Of a stretch of DNA of 63,381 nucleotides, positions 35,483-42,276 are shown piece by piece. How positions within the stretch are numbered: the stretch's first letter is position 1; the number at the start of each line of letters is the position of its first letter. This DNA comes from Natrinema mahii (GTDB lineage Archaea > Halobacteriota > Halobacteria > Halobacteriales > Natrialbaceae): contig JHUT02000012.1 in assembly GCA_000690595.2 (NCBI GenBank), positions 22,660-86,040 of the forward strand, written 5' to 3'. The notes beneath the pieces were generated by a model. That model was given only the letters and a program-made list of their open reading frames with translations. It did not search any database and was not told where the DNA came from. Both the position numbers and the translations under genes were made by a program.

Positions 35483-36964
35483 ATGAGCGACGAGAGTCAA
35501 GAACTCGGCATCACCGAGTCGAAATCGCACAAGCCCGGCGAGTGGTACGCCGAGGTCGTCCAGAAGGCCGATCTGGCGGACTACGCCCCGATGGGCGGGT
35601 TCATCGTCACCAAACCCCGCGGCTACGCCCTCTGGGAGGCGATTCAGGACTCGCTCGACGGCTGGTTCAAAGACACCGGCGTCGACAACGTCTACTTCCC
35701 GATGTTCATCCCCGAGAGCTTCTTAGAGCGGGAGAAAGACATCGTCGAAGGGTTCGACCCCGAGGTTGCGTGGGTGACTCAGGGCGGGCACGACGAACTC
35801 GAGGAACGCCTCGCAGTGCGTCCGACGAGCGAATCGATCATCGCGCCGTTTATGGCCGACTGGACCCGCAGCCACCGCGACCTCCCGATGCGGCTCAACC
35901 AGTGGTGTTCGGTCGTCCGGTGGGAGGCAACGGAGACGAAGCCGTTCTTCCGCACGAAGGAGTTCATGTGGCAGGAGGGCCACACAGCCCACGCCAGTAA
36001 CGAGGGCGCGTGGGAGGAGGTCTGGACCCGACTGAGCCAGTACGAGCGCGTCTACGAGGACGTCCTCGCGATCCCGGTCCTGCGGGGGAAAAAGCCCGAA
36101 CACGACAAGTTCCCTGGCGCGGACACCACGACGACCGTCGAGGCGCTGATGCCCGACGGCAAGTCCGTCCAGGGCGCGACCAGCCACAACCTCGGCCAGA
36201 GCTTCGCCGAGGCGTTCGACATCACCTTCGCCGACGAGAACGAGGACGAACAGACGGCCTACACCACCTCGTGGGGCCTCTCCTGGCGCGCGCTCGGGGC
36301 GCTCATCATGACCCACTCGGACGATCAGGGGCTCGTCCTCCCACCGACGGTCGCGCCCACGCAGGTCGTCATCGTCCCCATCTGGCAGGAAGACACCAAA
36401 GAGGAGGTCCTCGAGTACTCCGAGGAAATCGCCGAGGACCTCGAGGACGCTGGCGTCCGCGTCGAACTCGACGACCGCGACGGGCGCAATCCCGGCTTCA
36501 AGTTCAACGAGCACGAGCTCAACGGGGTTCCCCTTCGACTCGAGATCGGTCCCCACGAGGTCGACGACGAGGAGGTCACGCTGGTCCACCGGCCGGACAA
36601 CGCCGAATCCGTCGAGGATCGCGACGAGATCGTCGACGCCGTCGACGAGCATCTGGACGAAATCTTCGACAAGCTCTACGAGGCGGCCGAGGAGAACCTC
36701 GAGGACAACGTCCGCGAAGCCCACAGTCCGGAGGAGATCCTCGGGACGATCGGCAAACACGGCGGCTACGTGAAGACGCCGTGGTGTGGCGACGAGGCCT
36801 GCGAGGAGGTCATCAAGGAGAAGATCGCCGCCGAGATCGTCATGCAGCCCCTGGCCGACGAGGGCGGTTCGACGGCCGGCGAGGTCCCCGAACCCGAGCA
36901 CGACGAATGCGGGGTCTGTGGCGATCCCGCCGACGAAATCGCGTACTTCGCGAAGTCGTACTGA
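35483..36964 (+). CDS. proS: Proline--tRNA ligase, archaeal/eukaryal type
   Basis: A 493-residue class II synthetase. Motif 1 region is FIVTKPRGYALWEAIQDSLD, motif 2 region LNQWCSVVRWEATETKPFFRTKEFMWQEGHTAHA, and motif 3 lies in SWGLSWRALGALIMTHSDDQGLVLPP. The anticodon-binding domain is about 290-400. The C-terminal zinc domain has CGDEAC and CGVCGDPADE and ends in the conserved Tyr. The gene is intact, but its last 265 bp or so recur at 38380-38666, and GC content falls abruptly right after its stop codon. Confidence 0.96.
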   Translation: MSDESQELGITESKSHKPGEWYAEVVQKADLADYAPMGGFIVTKPRGYALWEAIQDSLDGWFKDTGVDNVYFPMFIPESFLEREKDIVEGFDPEVAWVTQGGHDELEERLAVRPTSESIIAPFMADWTRSHRDLPMRLNQWCSVVRWEATETKPFFRTKEFMWQEGHTAHASNEGAWEEVWTRLSQYERVYEDVLAIPVLRGKKPEHDKFPGADTTTTVEALMPDGKSVQGATSHNLGQSFAEAFDITFADENEDEQTAYTTSWGLSWRALGALIMTHSDDQGLVLPPTVAPTQVVIVPIWQEDTKEEVLEYSEEIAEDLEDAGVRVELDDRDGRNPGFKFNEHELNGVPLRLEIGPHEVDDEEVTLVHRPDNAESVEDRDEIVDAVDEHLDEIFDKLYEAAEENLEDNVREAHSPEEILGTIGKHGGYVKTPWCGDEACEEVIKEKIAAEIVMQPLADEGGSTAGEVPEPEHDECGVCGDPADEIAYFAKSY

Positions 36965-37156
36965 ATATCCTGTTCCAGCTATCAGAACCGTTTATCATAT
37001 TCACCCACCGGAGTTCCTCCCCCATTATACACATATCTAATTATAATAAATTTTAATAAAAACCTACATAGGAAATTAAAAGGCCTACTCCGATGGTTGT
37101 TGCGTGTCTACAGGAAAATAGTAAAACTAATATGTATTGGTACCAGAAGTACAGAT

Positions 37157-38059
37157 ATGCGTAGGAGAAACATACTCCAAAGCATCGGAGCATCGAGTGC
37201 TGGTTTGACGGTTCTGGGAGCTACAGGTGTACAGGCTGCCACGTCAGAAAACGAAACTTCTTCAAAGAAGTTGAAGGGTGAAGTCCGAACGGACGTATTA
37301 GAGGATATAAAGAGCAATGTGAATGTTACAAAGCTCATTGACGAAGTAGCCGATAAGGGATGGTCTCCTAATTGGGATGATGCTAGTATTAACTGAACAC
37401 AAATAGAGAAGAAAAGAAAAAGTGGCAGATTCGACTCAGCGTTTGTTGAATTTGAAAAGAAAGAGAATAACAGTGATGAGATGTTCCTCCTATGGATGGG
37501 TAACAGGACTCTCGAAATAAGGGAATTCGGACCGATTATTCATCATTTTGAAAAAGCCAAAGACGTTTCTGCTCAGAGTACTGCTGAAATTTATAATAGA
37601 TCGACAGCATATTCTGTCAGTAACAATGAAGTCTCTATGGATTCAGGTGACTTTCATCCAGATACTAGCCCAGAACTAGGCATCCATACAGCATCTTCTG
37701 ATTACTGTGAAATTGATATCTGTCTGGTTCCCGAATCAGACTTTAGCCTATCATGTTTAGCCCGATTAATTGTTGATGCTGGGTTCGCTGGGTTAGCTTG
37801 CTTAGGTTCGTTAGTTACATGGCCCGCAGTTATAGGATGTCTCGGAGCTATTGGGATGACCGGCGACCAAGCTGCTCAATGTATAACTGGAGGGCATGGA
37901 TGTGACGAAGTAAAAACAGTCGAGGTAGAAAAAGAATGGTTACGGGAAGAAGCAAACCAACCAGAAGATAATCCTTGCGAAGCTCACGGTTCACACAATG
38001 ACAAAACGTATCCAATGACAAAAGAATACTTCGAAGAAGAAGTACCAACAAAAGACTAG
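37157..38059 (+). pseudogene. Halocin C8-like exported cysteine-rich protein, interrupted by one in-frame TGA
   Basis: A single frame of 300 codons is broken only by TGA at 37394-37396; 37397-37480 is fully open and the frame then continues to 38059. The N terminus MRRRNILQSIGASSAGLTVLGATGVQAA is a twin-arginine-type signal ending in an AxA site. The middle (residues about 80-190) is hydrophilic. Then comes a Cys-rich hydrophobic core, with CEIDICLVP, SCLARLIVDAGF, ACLGSLVTWP, GCLGAIGM, QCITGGHGC, resembling the mature halocin C8 layout (signal, immunity-like part, peptide). A polar tail of about 50 residues follows. GC is low and codon use foreign. Either a nonsense-inactivated archaeocin gene, or two pieces. 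The halocin assignment is from remembered family pattern. Confidence 0.55.
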
Positions 38060-38076
38060 CATATTATCACATTTTT

Positions 38077-38343
38077 ATGACTTTGATTAAATCTATAGTG
38101 TATGCAATTATTACACTATCTCTGTTGTTTGTAACATTTCATACTTACAACAGCGAATACGACCGAACCGTAGTTGTCACTTTCGCCGCCGGTACCGGGC
38201 TAGGGATCTTATTATCAATTGATGAATTATTGAATTCTGAAGACATCGCAGAATCCGTGTTGTTCGTCGGTATGATCGTTCTGCTACTTGTGGCAGTAAT
38301 CGCGGGAACTGTCGCGGCACGGCGTCGTCGCGATAGTGCGTAG
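38077..38343 (+). CDS. Small membrane protein beside the halocin-like gene
   Basis: An 88-residue protein with three hydrophobic segments (about residues 5-21, 31-46 and 58-79) and a basic C terminus RRRRDS. It begins 17 bp after the halocin-like frame and shares its low GC, so it is probably co-transcribed. Small membrane partners next to bacteriocin genes are often immunity or export factors, which is an inference here. No family recognised. Confidence 0.6.
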   Translation: MTLIKSIVYAIITLSLLFVTFHTYNSEYDRTVVVTFAAGTGLGILLSIDELLNSEDIAESVLFVGMIVLLLVAVIAGTVAARRRRDSA

Positions 38344-38379
38344 ATACTACATTTCTCAGAAGAGGATTCCTCTATATTA

Positions 38380-38666
38380 CAAAAGAACTGTGCGATACGG
38401 CCGAGGACAACGTCCGCGAAGCTCACAGTCCCGAAGAGATCCTCGGGACGATCGGCAAACACGGCGGCTACGTGAAGACGCCGTGGTGTGGCGACGAGGC
38501 CTGCGAGGAGGTCATCAAGGAGAAGATCGCCGCCGAGATCGTCATGCAGCCCCTGGCCGACGAGGGCGGTTCGACTGCCGGCGAGGTCCCCGAACCCGAG
38601 CACGACGAATGCGGGGTCTGTGGCGATCCAGCCGACGAAATCGCGTACTTTGCGAAGTCGTACTGA
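38380..38666 (+). pseudogene. Partial copy of the proS 3' end
   Basis: Encodes NVREAHSPEEILGTIGKHGG onwards to the final AKSY of prolyl-tRNA synthetase, with no start. From about 38407 to the stop it differs from the intact gene at about six bases in roughly 260. Upstream of that the match weakens (KELCDTAED against KLYEAAEEN, with a 12-nt gap) and then ends. Just past the stop both copies share a diverged ctgtt-ccagct stretch. The pattern suggests a homologous fragment from a related proS rather than a fresh duplication. Confidence 0.85.
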
Positions 38667-38787
38667 GTCTGTTACCAGCTTACAGCGGGCAACTATTTCC
38701 CGGCCCGTCTTTTTTTAAATATAGGTTCTTGTATACACATTTCTGCTGTAAAAATCCGGCGACGGTACGCATAGATGTCGTATTCCC

Positions 38788-38910
38788 TCAAACGGCCTCA
38801 TTGATCGCATTGCTGTCAATGCCTTCCGATAGACTACGGAAGAGCGTCTTTGCTTGATTGACTTGGAAGCCTAAACGGTTCAGCGACACGAACGAATCTC
38901 GGACGTACTG
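38788..38910 (-). pseudogene. Remnant coding fragment, family unknown
   Basis: About 40 codons on the minus strand, QYVRDSFVSLNRLGFQVNQ...EGIDSNAINEAV, between two stops and with no start codon. The composition looks protein-like, as the C-terminal end of a lost gene (transposase or plasmid gene are guesses). Confidence 0.25.
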
Positions 38911-38935
38911 CTAAACGATCTTCTGGTACGACCAA

Positions 38936-38964
38936 AACCGCCGCCCTCTCCGTATACGGCGGTT
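38936..38964. repeat. Inverted repeat aaccgccg / cggcggtt
   Basis: Exact 8-bp arms at 38936-38943 and 38957-38964 around a 13-nt loop, followed by AT-rich sequence that should contain the promoter of the next gene. It may be a terminator or a recombination remnant. Confidence 0.45.
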
Positions 38965-39030
38965 AATGACAATTTAAAATCCAATAAAATAGTAATATTT
39001 ATCTGATTGAAATAACTACCAAATATTGCG

Positions 39031-40281
39031 ATGATAGATAGAGATAATTTAGATAGTATAGACAATGAGGAAAATACTGGCGCGGATATGAATGGTCGGC
39101 GAACGTTCCTGACTGGTCTGGCGAGCACGGCCTCTCTGGCTACTGTGGGATCGGTCGCCGCAGAGGAGGACGATAGAGAATACACCGCACTCGGTGCCGC
39201 CGAACCAGGAAACAAAGAGGGAGTGCCCGTCGAGGCCAAAGGAACACTCGAAGGCGAAATTCAGCGGTACAACGACGATGTGTTCGTTCACGAGCGGACC
39301 TTCCGGAGTGAGGACCTCGCCGAACATTTTGGCGATCCCGTGTTCGAGGAGGAACCGGTTTATATTGCCGAGGAGTGGCTCTCCGAAGAGATCGTTCAAA
39401 ACGATGGTCTGACGTACACGACAGAAACGACGAAAGTCATCGGCACTAGCACCGAACACAATCGGGCCGAAGCGAAGATCAAAACACAGAGGAATACCAA
39501 CCATCCGATGTTCGGTGGCGGCCTGGCTCCGCAGTATCACACTGCCATCGACGATATCCCGCTGTACAACTACTCTTCTAAGAGCAGGGCGCGGCGAGAT
39601 CCGAAGGAGCGAACATCACCAACGAATTTGGCCTTCAAGGACGGCGACGCTGCCAAAGTTGGCAAATTCATGGAAGACGCCTGTGGCTGGACGTCTGGTG
39701 TGGATGATATCGCAGATCTTGTCGGCGATATTCCCGGAATCGGAGGCTCCAACGACAATCCCTACGCCCAATCGAGATATCTCAACTACGATGGGGATGT
39801 CGTCGAAACTGATAGACACGTTATGAACCGCGCCGACTGGCGGATTTTCTCCCAGGTGCATATCCGTCTGTACGACGTGAGTTCCTACAACAACTCGTTC
39901 GACGTCGTTGGGCAGGTTCACCGGGATCCTGAGGATCACAACAAAGTCCGTGGCGAGATTCCGATCGACGAGATCGACTGGAGATACAACAAATCCCGAA
40001 GTGAGGTCCGAGATTGCTGGGAGAACAACGACAACGCCAGCGATGATGGTGAAGCCGGGTCATCATTGTATCAGGCAGGAAGAGGTGGTGTCGACACGCA
40101 CGACGGGAAAATAGCTGCGATTGTCAACGACGGTTTCGAGATCCCGTGCACAGGCTTGTTCTGTGGATTCAGTACCGAAGGAAAATCGGACGCTGAAAAC
40201 GAGATCCGGAATCAAAAACACCACTCCCACGATCACAGTTCCTCGGTGGCACGGCCCTGCGCCTGCATGCTGGGCTTCTAA
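39031..40281 (+). CDS. Exported protein with twin-arginine-type signal, unknown function
   Basis: 416 residues from the ATG at 39031; a second ATG at 39088 gives MNGRRTFLTGLASTASLATVGSVAAEEDD, a twin-arginine-like signal with AxA cleavage, and may be the real start. The mature part is acidic and hydrophilic without recognised domains, contains a possible amphipathic glycine-rich stretch (VDDIADLVGDIPGIGGSNDNP), and ends in a His- and Cys-rich tail (PCTGLFCGF, HHSHDH, CACMLGF). GC is intermediate. A membrane protein gene follows, repeating the layout of the halocin-like pair. A toxin or other secreted effector is a guess only. Confidence 0.6.
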   Translation: MIDRDNLDSIDNEENTGADMNGRRTFLTGLASTASLATVGSVAAEEDDREYTALGAAEPGNKEGVPVEAKGTLEGEIQRYNDDVFVHERTFRSEDLAEHFGDPVFEEEPVYIAEEWLSEEIVQNDGLTYTTETTKVIGTSTEHNRAEAKIKTQRNTNHPMFGGGLAPQYHTAIDDIPLYNYSSKSRARRDPKERTSPTNLAFKDGDAAKVGKFMEDACGWTSGVDDIADLVGDIPGIGGSNDNPYAQSRYLNYDGDVVETDRHVMNRADWRIFSQVHIRLYDVSSYNNSFDVVGQVHRDPEDHNKVRGEIPIDEIDWRYNKSRSEVRDCWENNDNASDDGEAGSSLYQAGRGGVDTHDGKIAAIVNDGFEIPCTGLFCGFSTEGKSDAENEIRNQKHHSHDHSSSVARPCACMLGF

Positions 40282-40398
40282 TCCCACTGGCGGTTGTCAG
40301 TGCTTTGCTACGGTGTCCGGTTTCGGAATCCCAACACCCATTAATTCCATTAAATTGTAAGATGATACAAAAGGTTTATTTTTAATAGAATCTATATA

Positions 40399-40932
40399 AT
40401 GGGTATGGATGCGTCATCGGCACTATTTTTGGATGAACAAACGGTCCTCGAGATAGCTGGCATCGTCGGGGCGCTCGTAGCGGGCCTCGGCTACTATTTC
40501 CGATCGCGATTGACCGAGTCCAGACGAACGGTTCTCGCTGGCTGTCTCCTGGGGGGCACCCTGTTTCTTTGTATGTGGATCATACGACAGTTGCTTCTCG
40601 ATCCCGGTTTGAACGATATGAGGGGCGAGTTCGCCGGTTCGGTCGATGTGCTGATATTTTCTGCAGCTCTTGTCGTCTTTTGTATAATAATGGCCGGAAT
40701 GACACTACCGGCCCTGTGGTTGTTCAGTCGTGGGTTGTTGGTCAGTCCAACACTCGGGCTCTTCGCCGTCACGTACAACGTCTTCTGGGCGATGTTCACT
40801 GTCAGCCACGAGAGTAACAGTATTATCATTCACTTCGGCCTTGTCTTCCCCATCATTCTCGTCGGCACTCTGTTGCTCGCGGGGCTCGAGTTCGGAGTAC
40901 TTCGGATCACAGGGCACTATAGTAGCCGCTGA
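40399..40932 (+). CDS. Multi-pass membrane protein, partner of the exported protein
   Basis: A 177-residue protein with five hydrophobic helices (about 17-34, 46-64, 82-104, 108-134 and 145-168). A second Met at 40405 is an alternative start. The last residues, HYSSR, and the TGA stop are supplied by the MITE that begins at 40917, so the natural C terminus was replaced when the MITE inserted. It probably belongs with the gene at 39031, by analogy to the preceding pair; immunity or transport is possible, and no family was recognised. Confidence 0.6.
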   Translation: MGMDASSALFLDEQTVLEIAGIVGALVAGLGYYFRSRLTESRRTVLAGCLLGGTLFLCMWIIRQLLLDPGLNDMRGEFAGSVDVLIFSAALVVFCIIMAGMTLPALWLFSRGLLVSPTLGLFAVTYNVFWAMFTVSHESNSIIIHFGLVFPIILVGTLLLAGLEFGVLRITGHYSSR

Positions 40933-41002
40933 GAGTCATTTCACACCTGATCGCATGACAGCGTTGCGATTAGTGTGTAAATCGTTTCAGCGGCTACTAT
41001 AG
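40917..41002. mobile_element. Palindromic MITE, copy 2
   Basis: Same 86-bp element as at 26695-26780 (ends ctatagtagccg / cggctactatag, about 7 differences). It overlaps the last 16 bp of the membrane protein gene and provides its stop codon. Confidence 0.8.
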
Positions 41003-41036
41003 TAAACTACCATACGACGTTAGAATCAGTTGGGCA

Positions 41037-41778
41037 GGCACTGTCTAGTTCTGTACCTCCTCGATCGGCGTCTTTCCATCGAGAGCTTGATGCGGTCTCT
41101 GATGGTTGTAGTAATGCATAAACTGTTCAAGCCATTCGCGGACGCTCGACCGACTGCCCACCCATGAATTATGGAAGCGGTCGATACGCATTTTGAGGGT
41201 GTGAAACCACTTTTCGATGAGGTTTCGGTCGGTATAGTTGACCTGATCGCTCAAACTTAATCGAGCAAGGGCAGTCCGGTAGCCGAATTGATCAACGAAA
41301 AACTCAGCATCCGAGAGATCGTGTTTCTCCGCGAGTCGATGGAGAAACGCAGCCGCCGGACCGGTGCCATGCCGCCCAAATAACGCAACATCGAGAATCA
41401 ACTTTATCTCGATGTCTATTGCAGCGTACAACCAAGACCATTCGCCGTTAATCTTGACAGCGGTTTCGTCAACGGCGACCCGCTTCGGGTGCGCCTCAGG
41501 CGGGTCGCGTCCACTGTTAGCTAGCCGATGAGCCCAATTCCAAACCGCCCCATGAGAGCGTTGAACACCTAATTCCGCTAAAATTGTTGTTGTCTCCCGA
41601 AGTGAACAACCGGTCTGATGGAGGCGGACGGCGAACGCCCTAACGGGCGTCGCCGTCCGCTCATTCTCCCAAGATTCTTCAAAATGCGGTTCATAGCTCT
41701 TGCTGAGCAGGTCTGCGAGCCTAACCAATTCACTCAACGACCTGCTCACTTCTCAAATTGACTCAACTAGACAGTGCC
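41037..41778 (-). mobile_element. Complete IS6-type insertion sequence with target duplication
   Basis: A 742-bp element with exact 14-bp terminal inverted repeats, ggcactgtctagtt at 41037-41050 and its complement at 41765-41778. It is bordered on both sides by the same 8 bp, gttgggca (41029-41036 and 41779-41786). One transposase fills the inside. The perfect repeats and duplication point to a recent insertion. Confidence 0.92.
41045..41749 (-). CDS. IS6 family transposase
   Basis: A 234-residue DDE transposase of the haloarchaeal IS6 branch. An N-terminal helix-turn-helix (LRETTTILAELGVQRSHGAVWNWAHR) precedes the catalytic core: Asp in KRVAVDETAVKING, Asp in EFFVDQFGYRTAL and Glu in NLIEKWFHTLKMR. 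The C terminus YNHQRPHQALDGKTPIEEV is typical. The frame is intact, so the element may be active. The stop codon lies inside the left terminal repeat region. Confidence 0.93.
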   Translation of the reverse strand: MSRSLSELVRLADLLSKSYEPHFEESWENERTATPVRAFAVRLHQTGCSLRETTTILAELGVQRSHGAVWNWAHRLANSGRDPPEAHPKRVAVDETAVKINGEWSWLYAAIDIEIKLILDVALFGRHGTGPAAAFLHRLAEKHDLSDAEFFVDQFGYRTALARLSLSDQVNYTDRNLIEKWFHTLKMRIDRFHNSWVGSRSSVREWLEQFMHYYNHQRPHQALDGKTPIEEVQN

Positions 41779-41782
41779 GTTG

Positions 41783-42066
41783 GGCACGTAGTGTTTGATA
41801 TCGGAAATGAAAGACAGCAGAACGATACGAGAAGTCAGAGACGAATGCCGTGGACTCGCGAGACGGAGGACGGCGATCCGATCAGGTCGTCGTTTTTTCT
41901 CCGAACCAAGTGAAATACCAACGAGTCCCCCTGACCGACCGGTCTCGATCGACTGCTCTTGGGTGACTGTTTCACACAAACCTAATACTTTAGCCCAAGG
42001 TTGTTTAGCCTAGGGAACGCATCAGAACCATGTGGTGTTCACTCTGGTGGGTGAACACTACGTGCC
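41783..42066. repeat. 284-bp segment bounded by exact 13-bp inverted repeats
   Basis: Ends ggcacgtagtgtt (41783-41795) and aacactacgtgcc (42054-42066). There is no transposase-like frame inside. The left end overlaps the 8-bp target duplication of the IS6 element, so that element landed at its border. It could be a second MITE or a decayed insertion sequence. Confidence 0.5.
42035..42058. repeat. Exact inverted repeat gtgttcac / gtgaacac
   Basis: 8-bp arms at 42035-42042 and 42051-42058 around 8 nt, at the right end of the 284-bp segment. It may be an operator or a part of that element's end. Confidence 0.45.
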
Positions 42067-42086
42067 TCTGACATTTCGTCCCGCCA

Positions 42087-42106
42087 CCGGAAACTCGCGT
42101 TTCCGG
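42087..42106. repeat. Hairpin ccggaaac-tcgc-gtttccgg
   Basis: Exact 8-bp stem with a four-base loop, 170 bp upstream of gltB. It may be a terminator for leftward or rightward island transcription, or a protein site. Confidence 0.45.
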
Positions 42107-42150
42107 GTCGGGATTTCGACCGTCGCTCCGACGACCGCGCGTTTTCCCGT

Positions 42151-42174
42151 CCGATAGTCGGTCCCGATAGTCGG
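42151..42174 (+). promoter_or_regulatory. Tandem palindromic boxes upstream of gltB (ccgatagtcgg twice)
   Basis: Two exact copies of an 11-bp near-palindrome at 42151-42161 and 42164-42174, 13 bp apart from start to start. They lie some 40-65 bp before the TATA-like region of gltB, where a regulator of nitrogen assimilation could bind. The regulator is not identifiable from the window. Confidence 0.5.
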
Positions 42175-42215
42175 AACTAAGGTGTTTACATATACCTTAT
42201 ATTGGTCTATATGTG

Positions 42216-42225
42216 TATATAATAC
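42216..42225 (+). promoter_or_regulatory. TATA-like region of gltB
   Basis: tatataatac at 42216-42225 within a 70-bp AT-rich stretch. Transcription would start near 42245-42250, leaving a short leader before the ATG at 42277. Confidence 0.45.
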
Positions 42226-42276
42226 ACTTAGCCATAATGGATTAGCCTCTTATATCTGTTCCCGCTACGGGGGTGT

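Larger units (their letters stand above)
36965..42176. other. AT-rich accessory island behind proS
   Basis: The segment differs from its surroundings in base composition and holds no core gene. It contains two exported protein plus membrane protein pairs, a partial proS copy, gene debris, a MITE, a complete IS6-type element and a 284-bp segment bounded by 13-bp inverted repeats. No integrase is visible. Its right edge merges with the gltB promoter region. Confidence 0.75.

Noticed and set aside
37394-37396. TGA as selenocysteine codon in the halocin-like gene
   Set aside because: Haloarchaea are not known to use selenocysteine, and no downstream element or selenoprotein context is seen; a nonsense mutation is simpler.
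41795-42013. 72-codon frame right of the IS6 element
   Set aside because: No family resemblance, and it lies inside the inverted-repeat-bounded segment; probably chance.
36965-42176. Provirus or plasmid integration with integrase at proS
   Set aside because: No integrase, capsid, replication or partition gene is visible in the island, and the duplicated proS piece (about 260 bp) is much longer than a typical attachment core.
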